A DNA stretch of 64,000 bases from CANJIV01 sp046330225 (GCA_046330225.1 JAXLTD010000003.1:372001-436000), one strand, 5' to 3'. Positions 50,382 to 59,205 are shown, numbered from the stretch's first letter. Numbers and translations: made by a program. The notes: generated by a model from the sequence alone, not told the origin.

Positions 50382-50609
50382 CTACTCCGATTCTACGAAC
50401 TCGTGATCCATCGTCACCGGACGCCGCAGCGTCCGGGCGAAGGCGCGCCCCTGCACGGCGCGATTCCAGCACGCCTCGTCCCGGCAGCAATAGGCCCCCC
50501 GGCCCGGCCGCCGGCGGCCGGGGTCGGGGACGAGCCGGCCGGCCTCCGCCACGAAGCGGCGCAGCTCGGCCTGGGGCTTGCGCTGCCCGCAGCCGACGCA
50601 CCGCCGCAT
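50382..50609 (-). CDS. ylxR: YlxR/RnpM family RNA-binding protein
   Basis: A 75-residue DUF448 protein. RRCVGCGQRKPQAELRRFV and GRGAYCCRDEACW are the family signature with the GRGAY loop. YlxR of other bacteria binds RNase P RNA (RnpM) or acts in transcription regulation. It sits in the conserved nusA-ylxR-infB slot, 11 bp after nusA and 2 bp before infB. Confidence 0.92.
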   Translation of the reverse strand: MRRCVGCGQRKPQAELRRFVAEAGRLVPDPGRRRPGRGAYCCRDEACWNRAVQGRAFARTLRRPVTMDHEFVESE

Positions 50610-50620
50610 GGGCCCCTCCC

Positions 50621-52168
50621 CTATGGCGCCGGCTCCGCGTCCGCCACGGCGTCCTCGGGCGCTCCGGCTTGCACCGGATCGGCCTCGGCGCCGCCGTCGG
50701 CGTCATCGGAGGCCGCGGCCTCCTCGATCGCGGCCTGCTCGGCGTCGGACTCTGAGACGTCGTCCGCGACCGCCTCCGCGGCGTCGGCCTCGGCCGCTTC
50801 GGCCTCCGCCGCCTCAGCGGCTGCGTCAGCCCGAGCGATGATCTCCGCGAGATCCTCGTCGGACGCCGTGGCGTCGGCGAGCCGGGTGATCTCTTCGTCG
50901 GAGAGCGGCCCGAGCGCGACGACGGAGGTCGAGGCGAGCCGCGAGAGCGCCTGGTGCGCCGGGAGCCCGCAGTAGTGGGACCCGGGCAGCGCGGCGTTCG
51001 GGCAGCGGCGGCCGGCGGTCAGGATCGCGGCGCACCGCCCCTGGGCGACCTCCTCTTCGAAGCCGTGCTCGGCCTCCTCCACCGCGAACTCGGTCTCGGA
51101 GCGGATGTCGATCCGCCAGCCGGTCAGGCGGGCGGCGAGCCGGGCGTTCTGGCCCTCGCGGCCGATCGCGAGCGACTGCTGGTCGTCAGGGACCACGACA
51201 GTGGCCTGGCGGGCCTCGTCGTCCACCAGGACCTCGCGGACCCGGGCCGGGGACAGCGCCTTGGCCACGAACCGGGCGGGCTCGTCGTTGTAGGGGATGA
51301 TGTCGATCTTCTCGCCGCGCAGCTCCGAGACGACCATCCGGACGCGGGAGCCGCGCGGGCCGACGCAGGCGCCGACCGGGTCGACGCCGTCGGCGTGCGA
51401 CACGACCGCGATCTTCGACCGGTAGCCAGGCTCGCGGGCCACGTTGGAGATCTCGACGAGGCCGTCGGCGATCTCGGGCACCTCGAGCTCGAAGAGGGAC
51501 TTGATGAGCTCGGGATCGCGGCGCGACAGGATGATGTTCGGGCCCTTGGTCGCCGCCGAGACCTCCTTGATCACGGCCTTGATCCGCGCGCCGTGCTCGT
51601 AGCGCTCGCCGTCGACCTGCTCGGACTTCGGCAGCAGCGCCTCGACGCGCTCGCGCAGCTGCACGAGGGTGTAGCGGTTGTCGGACTGCTGCACGATGCC
51701 CGTGACGAGCTCGCCGACGCGGTCGCGGTACTCCTCGAACATCATGTCGCGCTCGGCCTCGCGAATCCGCTGGAGGATCACCTGCTTGGCCGTCTGGGCT
51801 GCGATGCGGCCGAAGCCGTCGGGCGTGACGTCGCGCTTTTCGATCTGGTCCTCGTAGAGCGCGAACTTCTCCGGGTCGATCTCCGGCTCCTCGGGCTCCC
51901 GCGGCTCGCCCGTCTCCGGGTCGATCGTGGTGCCCTCGTCGATCGTCTCCACGATGAGCTGCGCCTCGAGGCGCTCGGGGATCAGCAGCTCGTAGACGGT
52001 GAAGTCGCCGGTCTCGCGGTCCATGACCACTTGGGCGTACTTCGCCGAGCCGGGGCTCTTCTTGTAGGCCGACAGCAGCGCATCCTCCAGCGCGACGAAG
52101 AGCTTCTCCGAGGAGATGCCCTTCTCCTCGGCCAGGGCGCGCGTGGCTTCCAGGATCTCTTTGGACAC
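50621..52168 (-). CDS. nusA: Transcription termination/antitermination factor NusA with extra C-terminal zinc-like motif
   Basis: A 515-residue RNA polymerase-associated factor. The N-terminal domain, S1 domain (RDRVGELVTGIVQQSD), KH1 (ARVREVLVD region) and KH2 (SLAIGREGQNARLAARLTGW) are complete, ending near residue 365. Beyond it is an unusual segment: C379, C389, C400 and H405 in RCAAILTAGRRC, GSHYCGLPAH, spaced like small zinc knuckles, followed by an acidic Ala/Glu/Asp tail to the end. I have not seen this motif in standard NusA. Start GTG is behind GGGGAG. The gene starts 4 bp after rimP. Confidence 0.95.
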   Translation of the reverse strand: MSKEILEATRALAEEKGISSEKLFVALEDALLSAYKKSPGSAKYAQVVMDRETGDFTVYELLIPERLEAQLIVETIDEGTTIDPETGEPREPEEPEIDPEKFALYEDQIEKRDVTPDGFGRIAAQTAKQVILQRIREAERDMMFEEYRDRVGELVTGIVQQSDNRYTLVQLRERVEALLPKSEQVDGERYEHGARIKAVIKEVSAATKGPNIILSRRDPELIKSLFELEVPEIADGLVEISNVAREPGYRSKIAVVSHADGVDPVGACVGPRGSRVRMVVSELRGEKIDIIPYNDEPARFVAKALSPARVREVLVDDEARQATVVVPDDQQSLAIGREGQNARLAARLTGWRIDIRSETEFAVEEAEHGFEEEVAQGRCAAILTAGRRCPNAALPGSHYCGLPAHQALSRLASTSVVALGPLSDEEITRLADATASDEDLAEIIARADAAAEAAEAEAAEADAAEAVADDVSESDAEQAAIEEAAASDDADGGAEADPVQAGAPEDAVADAEPAP

Positions 52169-52172
52169 GGTC

Positions 52173-52619
52173 CTACTCCCCCACGAGGTTGGAACGGTGG
52201 ATGTCGGCGTACGGGATGGCCACGATCCCGCGGGGCGTCCCCACGGTCACGGTGCGGTCGTCCGCGCCGACGAGCTCGCCGGTCACGCTGCGCGCCGGCT
52301 GCCCCTCGGGTCCTGCGATCGGCTCGCGCAGGCGCACCTTCGCGCGGCGGCCGAGGAACCGGCGGAAGTGGTCGGGCGTCGCCAGCGGCCGGTCGCGCCC
52401 CGGCGACGAGACTTCGAGCCCGTAGTCGGTGCGCAGGTCGGCCAGCTGGCGCGTCACCCGCTCGCACAGCGCGAGGGTGACGCCATCCGGATGGTCGATG
52501 AACAGCCGCACGACCCCGGCGCGCGTGACCTCGGCCAGCAGCACCTCGACCTCGGGCTCGGCCGTGGCGAGACGCTCGGTGATCTGGCTCTGGATGTCAG
52601 GGGCGGACACGGTGTTCAT
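52173..52619 (-). CDS. rimP: Ribosome maturation factor RimP
   Basis: A 148-residue factor for 30S assembly. The N-terminal alpha/beta domain shows VEVLLAEVTRAGVVRLFIDHPDGV and LEVSSPGRDRPL, the core family motif; the C-terminal SH3-like domain includes the AKVRLREPI strand and TVTVGTPRGIVAIPYADI. It is first in rimP-nusA-ylxR-infB-ylxP-rbfA-nrnA-truB-ribF. There is no Shine-Dalgarno: a U-rich tract of an intrinsic terminator comes right up to the ATG. Confidence 0.93.
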   Translation of the reverse strand: MNTVSAPDIQSQITERLATAEPEVEVLLAEVTRAGVVRLFIDHPDGVTLALCERVTRQLADLRTDYGLEVSSPGRDRPLATPDHFRRFLGRRAKVRLREPIAGPEGQPARSVTGELVGADDRTVTVGTPRGIVAIPYADIHRSNLVGE

Positions 52620-52620
52620 C

Positions 52621-52649
52621 AAAGAAAAAAGTGGGCGTGCGCCCACTTT
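52621..52649 (-). terminator. Intrinsic terminator/attenuator directly upstream of rimP
   Basis: On the minus strand a perfect 9-bp stem (AAAGTGGGC / GCCCACTTT, 52628-52649) with a 4-base loop is followed by TTTTTTCTTT and one G before the rimP ATG. This is the only hairpin in the window with a classic U-tract. Any rimP-nusA-infB transcript begun upstream has to pass it, implying attenuation. Confidence 0.7.
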
Positions 52650-52659
52650 CGGTTACGGC

Positions 52660-52679
52660 AGCCGGCCCGCAGGCCGGCT
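52660..52679 (-). promoter_or_regulatory. Second hairpin in the rimP leader
   Basis: AGCCGGCC and GGCCGGCT are perfect 8-bp arms with a 4-base loop, 10 bases before the terminator stem on the minus strand. It may be a pause or part of an alternative fold in the attenuator. Confidence 0.45.
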
Positions 52680-52745
52680 CGAAAGCTGTCCGGCGAGAAT
52701 ACCACCGGTGCGCCAGCCTGCCCCGGGCGCCCCAGGCGCCTGCCG

Positions 52746-52751
52746 TATCGT
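52746..52751 (+). promoter_or_regulatory. Candidate -10 element of the YbjN-like gene
   Basis: TATCGT, 10 nt before the ATG at 52762. The hexamer is identical to the one before the FIST gene. Confidence 0.35.
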
Positions 52752-52761
52752 GCCCGCGGCC

Positions 52762-53133
52762 ATGCCGCCCGCGCCTGCCGCCGCTGTCGACGCCTACCTC
52801 GCCGCCCTCGACGGGGAGACCCGTCGCGTCGCCCCGGGTGAGTGGGGCCTCACCGTCGAGGCTGCGGGGTGGCCGCTGCACGTCGGAATCGTGCTGCGCG
52901 ACGGCCTCCTGCGCGCCCAGGCCGAAGTCGCCGGCCCTGGCCACATCGACCCGCATGTCCTGCTGCGCTGGAACCGCGACCTGCCGCTCGCCCGCTTCAG
53001 CCACACCGGGGCCGGCGCCGCCTGGGTCCAGGCCGACATCCCGGCCGAAGCGGCCTCGCCGGAGCGGATCGACGGCATGCTCGGCTTGCTCGTGCGCGTG
53101 GCCACGCAGGCCCGCGAGGCGCTGACCCGCTGA
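52762..53133 (+). CDS. YbjN/type III chaperone-like domain protein
   Basis: A 123-residue protein with the alternating strand-helix layout of YbjN-domain proteins: EWGLTVEAAGWPLHVGIVLRDG, LLRWNRDLPLARFSHTGAG and a final helix (ERIDGMLGLLVRVATQAREAL). YbjN proteins act as putative chaperones or tolerance factors; the role here is unknown. It is transcribed opposite to the rimP operon and ends two bases before the convergent TPR gene. Confidence 0.65.
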   Translation: MPPAPAAAVDAYLAALDGETRRVAPGEWGLTVEAAGWPLHVGIVLRDGLLRAQAEVAGPGHIDPHVLLRWNRDLPLARFSHTGAGAAWVQADIPAEAASPERIDGMLGLLVRVATQAREALTR

Positions 53134-53135
53134 CC

Positions 53136-53501
53136 CTACGCGGCGCGGACGCGCGCCCGGTCCCGGTAGAGCCGGTAGTCGCGGCGCTCCGGCCGCAGGC
53201 AGGCAGCGAGTGCGAGCGGGTGGCGCGCCTCCTCGTGGCGGCCGAGCTGCTGCAGCGACCGGCCGAGGCAGAAGAGCGCGTAGTCGTTCGTGGGGGCGCG
53301 GTCGACCACGGCGGCGAACTCGTCGGCGGCCTCCCGGTAGCGCCGGGCCCGGAAGAGCGCCCGGCCGAGCGCTTCCCGGATCGAGGCCGGGCCGGGATCG
53401 AGGTCGCGGGCCCGCCCGAGCGGCACGGCGGCGGCGTGGTAGTCGCCGGCTTCGAGGAGCGCGACGCCGCGCTGATAGAGGTCATAGACCGAGTCGGCCA
53501 T
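53136..53501 (-). CDS. Tetratricopeptide repeat protein
   Basis: A 121-residue protein with about three TPR units: YDLYQRGVALLEAGDYHAAAVPLGRARDLDP, ALGRALFRARRYREAADEFAAVVDRAP and LGRSLQQLGRHEEARHPLALAACLRP, with the usual small residues at positions 8, 20 and 27. It has no signal peptide and probably acts as a scaffold. I start at the ATG at 53501, before the first repeat. Next upstream is the transglutaminase gene. Confidence 0.85.
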   Translation of the reverse strand: MADSVYDLYQRGVALLEAGDYHAAAVPLGRARDLDPGPASIREALGRALFRARRYREAADEFAAVVDRAPTNDYALFCLGRSLQQLGRHEEARHPLALAACLRPERRDYRLYRDRARVRAA

Positions 53502-53545
53502 CGCGTTCCAGTGTAGGGCGTCCGCGGGCGGCATCCGCCGGTCCG

Positions 53546-55843
53546 TCAGGCGCCGCCGGGCCGGCCCGGCGGGACCGCCCACAGGCCCCGGATCCGGCCC
53601 GCGAGTCCCCGCCCGCCGAGCTCGGCGCGCAGGGCCCGGCGGTCCTCTGCGGAGGGTTCAGGTCGCGCGCCGCCGTAGCGCCGGGCCGCCACCGCGCGGA
53701 CGTACGCCGCCGCCCCCGGTGAGCGCAGGTCGCGCTCCAGGCGGCGCAGCGTGACCGGCGCCGCGGGTGCCCGGCGCGCACGGGCAAGCGCCCGTCGCAG
53801 CTCCTCGAACCACGGATCGGACCCGGCCGGCGGCGGACGGCGCCGCCGGCGCCAGGCCAGCGCTCCGGCTGCCAGGCCGGCGGCGGCTGCCGCGGCAACG
53901 GCGATCCAGCCCCACGGCGCCCCGCCGGCGTCACGCGAGGCGCCGCCGGGCGCCACGCCCGGCACCCGGCGCGATTGCGGCCGGTCCCCGGGCCCGCTCA
54001 CCGGGGCCCCTGCTCCGGGCGCCTCGGACACCCGCCCGCCAAGGCCGACCTGGAAGCGGGCGGGCGAGGCCGCCGGAGTCGGATCGAAGGTGACCCACCC
54101 GTAGCCGGGAAACCAGGCCTCCACCCACGAGTGGGCGTCGATGTCCCGGACGACCCACTCCTTGCGGCCCGTGCTCAGGCTGCCCGGCGAGAAGCCCCCG
54201 ACGACGCGGGCCGGGATGCCGCCCATCCGCAGCAGGACGGCCATCGCCCCCGAGAACTGCTGGCAGTAGCCCCGCCGGTCCTGGAACAGGAACGCCTCGA
54301 GCGGCACCGCCCGCTCGGGCGGGTCCTCGCTGTAGGCGAAGCCGCGCCCGAGGTAGGCCTCGACGCGACGCACGTAGTCGTACGGCGTGGCCGCGGCGGC
54401 CCGCAGCCGCTGGGCCAGCGCCCAGGTGCGGGCGTACGGCGAGGCAGCCACGAACGCCCCCGCGGGAGCCGGCAGGCCGGTGTCGCTCGTGGTCGGGGGC
54501 CGGCCGGAGCCGAACGGCCCGAAGCTCACCCGGTCCACCCGGTAGTAGAGCGGCGGGCGGGTGTCGCCGACGGCGTTCGGCGCCTCGGGTCCGCGCGGGA
54601 TCTCGAGGTCGAGGTCCCCGCGCACGGCACCGGGATAGTCGGTGCCGGCTGCCCGCATCTGGCTCGGCCTGGGCTGGGGGGCGTAGACGTCGACCTGGTA
54701 GGAGTCCCCTCGGTCGAGCGGCTGCCTGAGCGCGAAGCGAATCGGGCTGGCGGCGCCGCTGGACTCCTCGGGCGGGCGCGGGATCGCCAGCGTCGTTCCG
54801 GCGCCGATGAGCAGGCTGGACTTCAGCCCGCGCAGGGTGACGGTGAGCCGCTGGCGCCAGGCGGGAAAGCGCTCGAAGCCGGCGGGCACCTCGGCAGCGG
54901 GATCCGGCAGGAGCCCGGACGCCTCGCCCCGCCGCCAGCGCAGCCCGTCGAACTCGTCGAGGTTCTCGGCCTTCCAGTACAGCGGCGAGCGGGCGGCGAC
55001 GCGCAGCAGCTGGCGCCCGTCGCGCGGCCAGTCAATCGGGCCGTAGCGGTGCTCGAAGTCGAACGTCACCCCGGGCCCCGGCGCCAGCGAGCTGGCCAGG
55101 GACTCGTAGTCGATCCACGGCCGGTCGCGGTCGAGGACCGGCGCCGCGAGCGCGCCAACCGCCACGGCAGCGGCGACGAGCGCCGCGGCCGCGGGCGCAG
55201 CGCGGCGGGGCACGCGCTCGAGCCACAGGAAGGCGGCGAGCAGCACCGTGAAGGCGGCGCCGCGCCCGATCTGGGCCTGGGCCTGGAACTGCACGGCCGG
55301 CACCCCGTAGAGCGCGGCGAGCAGGGCGGCCGCCGCCAGCCGCGCGCCGCCGCGGCCGCGCGTGCCCAGCAGGCCGGCCGCGAGCAGGAGCAGCCCGCCG
55401 CCGCCCATGATCACGATGCGGACCCACTCATCCCCGCCGTCGTAGGGCACCCGGATGTCCGGCAGCACCTCGGCGCCCTGCCGCAGCCCGTCGGCGAGCT
55501 CCCCGGCGCCGCCGGGGGCGAGGAGACGCAGCGGGATCCCGGCGACGAGCGCCACCGCGAGCACCCCGGCGGCGGCGACGGCGACGGTCGCCAGTGCGGC
55601 GCCCCGGCGGCCCCGCAGCGCCTCAGCGGCGCCGGCGGCTGCCAGCGCGACGGCGAGCAGCGCAGCGCCCCGCGCGCCCTCGCCCGGGCGGACCATCTGC
55701 GCCCAGTGCAGGATCCCGAAGAGGCCGAGGGCGGCGAAGCTCGCGAGGCGGGCGACCGGCGGTGCCAGGAGCGGCCGGCCGGCCTCGGCACGGCCGCCGG
55801 TGACCGTGACCGGAACCGGGACCGTGGCCGGCGCGGCGCTCAC
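53546..55843 (-). CDS. TgpA-like membrane transglutaminase (DUF3488 and transglutaminase core)
   Basis: A 765-residue protein. The first half has about six to eight transmembrane helices (DUF3488). The extracytoplasmic transglutaminase-like domain carries C527 in GYCQQFSGAMAVLLRMGGIPARVVGGF-type sequence, the histidine in DAHSWVEAW and the aspartate in FDPTP. One further helix near 650 and a cytosolic tail follow. It forms the TgpA-DUF58-MoxR cluster common in actinobacteria, thought to act in cell-envelope or peptide processing; the substrate is unknown. Its GTG start overlaps the DUF58 gene's stop. Confidence 0.9.
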   Translation of the reverse strand: MSAAPATVPVPVTVTGGRAEAGRPLLAPPVARLASFAALGLFGILHWAQMVRPGEGARGAALLAVALAAAGAAEALRGRRGAALATVAVAAAGVLAVALVAGIPLRLLAPGGAGELADGLRQGAEVLPDIRVPYDGGDEWVRIVIMGGGGLLLLAAGLLGTRGRGGARLAAAALLAALYGVPAVQFQAQAQIGRGAAFTVLLAAFLWLERVPRRAAPAAAALVAAAVAVGALAAPVLDRDRPWIDYESLASSLAPGPGVTFDFEHRYGPIDWPRDGRQLLRVAARSPLYWKAENLDEFDGLRWRRGEASGLLPDPAAEVPAGFERFPAWRQRLTVTLRGLKSSLLIGAGTTLAIPRPPEESSGAASPIRFALRQPLDRGDSYQVDVYAPQPRPSQMRAAGTDYPGAVRGDLDLEIPRGPEAPNAVGDTRPPLYYRVDRVSFGPFGSGRPPTTSDTGLPAPAGAFVAASPYARTWALAQRLRAAAATPYDYVRRVEAYLGRGFAYSEDPPERAVPLEAFLFQDRRGYCQQFSGAMAVLLRMGGIPARVVGGFSPGSLSTGRKEWVVRDIDAHSWVEAWFPGYGWVTFDPTPAASPARFQVGLGGRVSEAPGAGAPVSGPGDRPQSRRVPGVAPGGASRDAGGAPWGWIAVAAAAAAGLAAGALAWRRRRRPPPAGSDPWFEELRRALARARRAPAAPVTLRRLERDLRSPGAAAYVRAVAARRYGGARPEPSAEDRRALRAELGGRGLAGRIRGLWAVPPGRPGGA

Positions 55844-56925
55844 GCGGCCTCCGCTGCGGTCCTGCCGCCCAGGACGAAGCCGCGGCAGCCGGCCACTGCA
55901 AAGGCGGCGGGCCGCTCTCCGAGGGCGCCCGGGGATACGAGCACGCGCCGGCCCCCGATCGCCGCGAGCCCGCGCGGAACTGCCCCCGCGCGAGCGGCGA
56001 CGTAGATCACCGTCCCCGCCCGGGCCGCGGCGCCGGCGAGCGCCGGAGGCCCCTGGCGCTCGGTCACGACGGCCAGGCGAGCGTGCAGCGCCGGCCAGGC
56101 CCCGAGGTCGGGGGCGATCCGCACCGCCCGGCGGTCCCCGGGCAGGAGCGCCGAGCAGCCGCCCCCGGCCGCCAGCGCGACGACGAGCGACGCCGCGGCC
56201 CGCACGGCGGCGTCGAGGTCCTCGGGGGCCGCCGGCGCCCGCGTGTCGAGCACGACGAGCGGGCGGCCGTCACCTTCAGGACGCAGGCGGCGCTCGAGCA
56301 GGCCGGCGCCCCGGGCGAGCGCGGCCCAGTGGATGCGGGAGGCCGGAGCCCCCGGCCGGTACGGGCGCAGGCCGTCGAGGTCGACCTCGGCGGCGCCGGA
56401 CAGCAGCGCGCGGGCGTGGCCGGCGGCGTGCTCGTCCCCGCCGCCGGCCGCCGGGACCGGGAACACGCGGGGCAGGACGAGGATCTCGTCCGCCGCTCCG
56501 TCCCCGCCGGCGACGCGCGACGCCAGGCCGAGCGGGTCGCGGAGGACCAGCCGCGGCGCCGGCAGCGTGCGGCGCCCGCGGCGCGCGAACCGGGCCTGCA
56601 CCTCGATCCGGGCCGCGGGCCGGCCGGCGGGGAGGCTCGCCGGCTGGTCCCCGAGCAGCGGCTCCTCCAGCGTGCCGCCCGGAAACGGCAGGCGCCCGGC
56701 GTCCGCCTGCAGCCGGACCGTGAGCGGCTCGTCCTCCTGCACGCGGGCGGCCGAGAGCGTCCGCTGGACCGTGGCGCCGCGCGCGGCGAGGCGGACCCAC
56801 AGCAGCGACCCGGCGGCAAGCGCCACGAATGCCGCGCCGGGGACGAACAGCGGCTCGGCGTCGAACAGGCCGCCGCAGAGCACCAGCGCCAGCCCCAGGA
56901 GAAAGGTGGCGGCGGCGCGCGGCAT
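55840..56925 (-). CDS. DUF58 domain protein
   Basis: A 361-residue membrane protein with two N-terminal hydrophobic helices (about 5-50) and a DUF58 domain, a vWA-like partner of MoxR ATPases. LRPYRPGAPASRIHWAALARG is the conserved DUF58 motif, here as RPYRPGDP-type with Ala for Asp, and VVLDTRAP begins the metal-site strand. It lies between moxR (25-bp gap) and the transglutaminase gene (4-bp overlap). Confidence 0.88.
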   Translation of the reverse strand: MPRAAATFLLGLALVLCGGLFDAEPLFVPGAAFVALAAGSLLWVRLAARGATVQRTLSAARVQEDEPLTVRLQADAGRLPFPGGTLEEPLLGDQPASLPAGRPAARIEVQARFARRGRRTLPAPRLVLRDPLGLASRVAGGDGAADEILVLPRVFPVPAAGGGDEHAAGHARALLSGAAEVDLDGLRPYRPGAPASRIHWAALARGAGLLERRLRPEGDGRPLVVLDTRAPAAPEDLDAAVRAAASLVVALAAGGGCSALLPGDRRAVRIAPDLGAWPALHARLAVVTERQGPPALAGAAARAGTVIYVAARAGAVPRGLAAIGGRRVLVSPGALGERPAAFAVAGCRGFVLGGRTAAEAA

Positions 56926-56950
56926 CAGCGTGGCGGCGGCGGTGCGACGG

Positions 56951-57925
56951 TCACAGCGCCGGAGAGGCGGCGACGGCGGCGGCGACGACGGCGCGGCGGA
57001 CCTCGGCGGCGTCGCTGCCCGCCGTCTCCGGTGCGAGCAGCAGCCGGTGGGCCAGCACCGGCTCGGCCAGGGCCTGGACGTCGTCGGGCAGCGCGTGATC
57101 GCGGCCGTCGAGCACCGCGCGGGCCTTCGCCGCCCGCAGCAGCATGAGGCTGGCCCGCGGGCTCGCCCCCAGCTCGACCCGGGCGTCGGCCCGCGTGCGG
57201 CGGCACAGCGCGACGACGTACTCGCGCAGCGCTGCGGACGCGTGCACCCGCACCGCGGCGTCCTGGAGCGCCAGAACCTCCGTGGGATCGGCGACGGGGC
57301 CAAGCTCGAGCACCTTGTCGCCGCCTTCGTGGCGGGCGAGCAGCTCCGCCTCGGCCGCCGGCGACGGGTAGCCGAGCTCGAGCCGGACCATGAAGCGGTC
57401 GACCTGGGCCTCGGGCAGCGGATAGGTCCCCTCGTATTCGACGGGGTTCTGCGTGGCGAGCACCAAGAACGGGCGTGCGAGCTCGTGCGTGTGGACGTCC
57501 ACCGTCACGTGGCGCTCCTGCATGCATTCGAGCAGGCCCGACTGCGTCTTGGGCGAGGCCCGGTTGACCTCGTCCACGAGGACGACGTTCGCGAAGATCG
57601 GCCCGGGCCGGAACTCGAATCGCTGCTCGCGCTGGTTGTAGACGTTCGTGCCGACGATGTCGGCGGGCAGCAGGTCCGCCGTGCACTGGATCCGCGCGAA
57701 CTGGCCGTCGATCGAGCGGGCGATCGCCCGGGCCAGGGCGGTCTTGCCGACTCCTGGGTAGTCCTCGATCAGCACGTGGCCCTCGGCGGCGAGGGCGATC
57801 AGGACGTTCGCGAGCACGTCGCGGCGCGCCTCGACGGCGCTCGCCACGTTGTCCGCGATGCGCCGGGCCGTCTCGGCCGCCGCCTCGAGCTGCGCGGGTT
57901 CAACCCGCTCCGGCAGCGGCTCCAT
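56951..57925 (-). CDS. MoxR-family AAA+ ATPase
   Basis: A 324-residue AAA+ chaperone. Walker A is PGVGKT at 57-62 (EDYPGVGKTALARA), Walker B VVLVDEVNRASPKTQ, sensor 1 LATQNPVEYEGTYPLPEAQVDRF, and the lid ends with the SPRASLMLLRAAKARA sensor-2 region. MoxR proteins remodel vWA-domain partners, here the DUF58 protein. The start ATG at 57925 lies 26 bases inside the end of coaBC, an unusually long overlap for this strand. Confidence 0.92.
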   Translation of the reverse strand: MEPLPERVEPAQLEAAAETARRIADNVASAVEARRDVLANVLIALAAEGHVLIEDYPGVGKTALARAIARSIDGQFARIQCTADLLPADIVGTNVYNQREQRFEFRPGPIFANVVLVDEVNRASPKTQSGLLECMQERHVTVDVHTHELARPFLVLATQNPVEYEGTYPLPEAQVDRFMVRLELGYPSPAAEAELLARHEGGDKVLELGPVADPTEVLALQDAAVRVHASAALREYVVALCRRTRADARVELGASPRASLMLLRAAKARAVLDGRDHALPDDVQALAEPVLAHRLLLAPETAGSDAAEVRRAVVAAAVAASPAL

Positions 57926-59174
57926 CTCGCTCCTGGCTCGGGCGTGCGCGGCGCAGGCCCTCGACGGCATCGAGCACGGCGGCGGCGACCTGCGACTTGG
58001 CGGCCCGCGGCACGGGCTGCTCGCCCCCGGCGGTGACGATCACGACCTCGTTCTCGTCAGCATCGAACCCGATGCCGGGCCGGGAGATGTCGTTGAGGAC
58101 GACCGCGTCGAGGCGCTTGCGCGCGAGCTTGCCCCGCGCGGCCTCGAGGCCCTCGCCGTGCTCGGCGGCGAAGCCGACGAGCGTCTGGCCGGCCCGGCGC
58201 CGGGCCCCGAGGGCGGCGAGCACGTCCTCGGTGCGCTCGAGGTGCAGGTCCAGCGTCGCGGCGTCCTTCTTCAGCTTCGTGCCGGCCGGAGCGGCGGGCC
58301 GGTAGTCCGCGACGGCGGCGGCCATGAGCAGGACGTCGGCGTCGCCGAACGCGCCGGCGCAGGCGCCGCGCAGCTCGGCCGCCGTCTCCACGTCGACGTA
58401 GCGGACTGCGGGGTTGCGCGCCAGGGACACGTTCGCGGCCACGACCGTCACGTCGGCGCCGCGCCGCGCGGCCTCGTCGGCCAGGGCGAAGCCCATGCGG
58501 CCCGAGGACCGGTTCCCGACGTAGCGGACGCTGTCGATCGGCTCCCGCGTGCCGCCCGCGCTCACCAGCACCCGCAGCCCGTCCCAGGGGCGCGGGGTGC
58601 CGGCGGGCACCACGGCCTCGACGGCGGCCAGCAGCTCCGCCGGCTCGCGCAGCCGGCCGATGCCCCATTCGCCCTTGGAGCCCAGCGCACCGGTGCCGGG
58701 CTCCAGCACGGTGATGCCGCGCTCGCGCAGCGTGGCGAGGTTGGCCTGCGTGGCGGCGGCCAGGTACATCTGGTCGTTCATCGCGGGGGCCACGAGCACC
58801 GGGCACGAGGCGGCCAGCGCCGCGGTGGCCAGGATGCCGTCGGCGAGGCCCGCCGCCAGCTTGGCGATCGTGTTCGCCGACGCGGGGGCGATCAGGAACG
58901 CATCGGCGTTGCGGACCAGCTCGAGGTGCGAGACCGGATCGTGGTCCGGCGCCGGCTGGTCGGGAAAGGCGCCGCGGGCCGGATCGCGCTCGAACTCCGA
59001 GACGAGGACCGGCGCCCCCGTGAGCCCCTCGAACGAGGCCCGCCCGACGAACCGCTCGCTCGCCGGCGTCTGGACGACCCGCACCGCGTGGCCGGCCTTG
59101 GTGGCCAGCCGCACGAATTCAAGGGCCTTGTAGGCGGCGATGCCGCCCGTCACCCCGAGGAGCACCCGCGCCAT
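57900..59174 (-). CDS. coaBC: Bifunctional phosphopantothenoylcysteine decarboxylase/synthetase
   Basis: A 424-residue CoA-biosynthesis enzyme. The N-terminal flavoprotein CoaC has GVTGGIAAYKALEFVR, the catalytic His in DPVSHLEL, PASANTIAK and PAMNDQMY. The C-terminal CoaB has SAGGTREPIDSVRYVGNRSSG, AAVADYRP and the NDI motif near 365. It joins 4'-phosphopantothenate to cysteine and decarboxylates the product. The 3' end has an extra Arg/Gly/Ala tail that overlaps moxR. It follows rpoZ by 31 bp. Confidence 0.94.
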   Translation of the reverse strand: MARVLLGVTGGIAAYKALEFVRLATKAGHAVRVVQTPASERFVGRASFEGLTGAPVLVSEFERDPARGAFPDQPAPDHDPVSHLELVRNADAFLIAPASANTIAKLAAGLADGILATAALAASCPVLVAPAMNDQMYLAAATQANLATLRERGITVLEPGTGALGSKGEWGIGRLREPAELLAAVEAVVPAGTPRPWDGLRVLVSAGGTREPIDSVRYVGNRSSGRMGFALADEAARRGADVTVVAANVSLARNPAVRYVDVETAAELRGACAGAFGDADVLLMAAAVADYRPAAPAGTKLKKDAATLDLHLERTEDVLAALGARRRAGQTLVGFAAEHGEGLEAARGKLARKRLDAVVLNDISRPGIGFDADENEVVIVTAGGEQPVPRAAKSQVAAAVLDAVEGLRRARPSQERDGAAAGAG

Positions 59175-59205
59175 CGTCCCCCCGTCCGCCCGGCGGCCCT
59201 TCGGC

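Noticed and set aside
47395..50406. A 1,003-residue plus-strand open frame opposite infB, ylxP and rbfA
   Set aside because: Same shadow effect: its composition mirrors infB codons, with no start signal or family resemblance.
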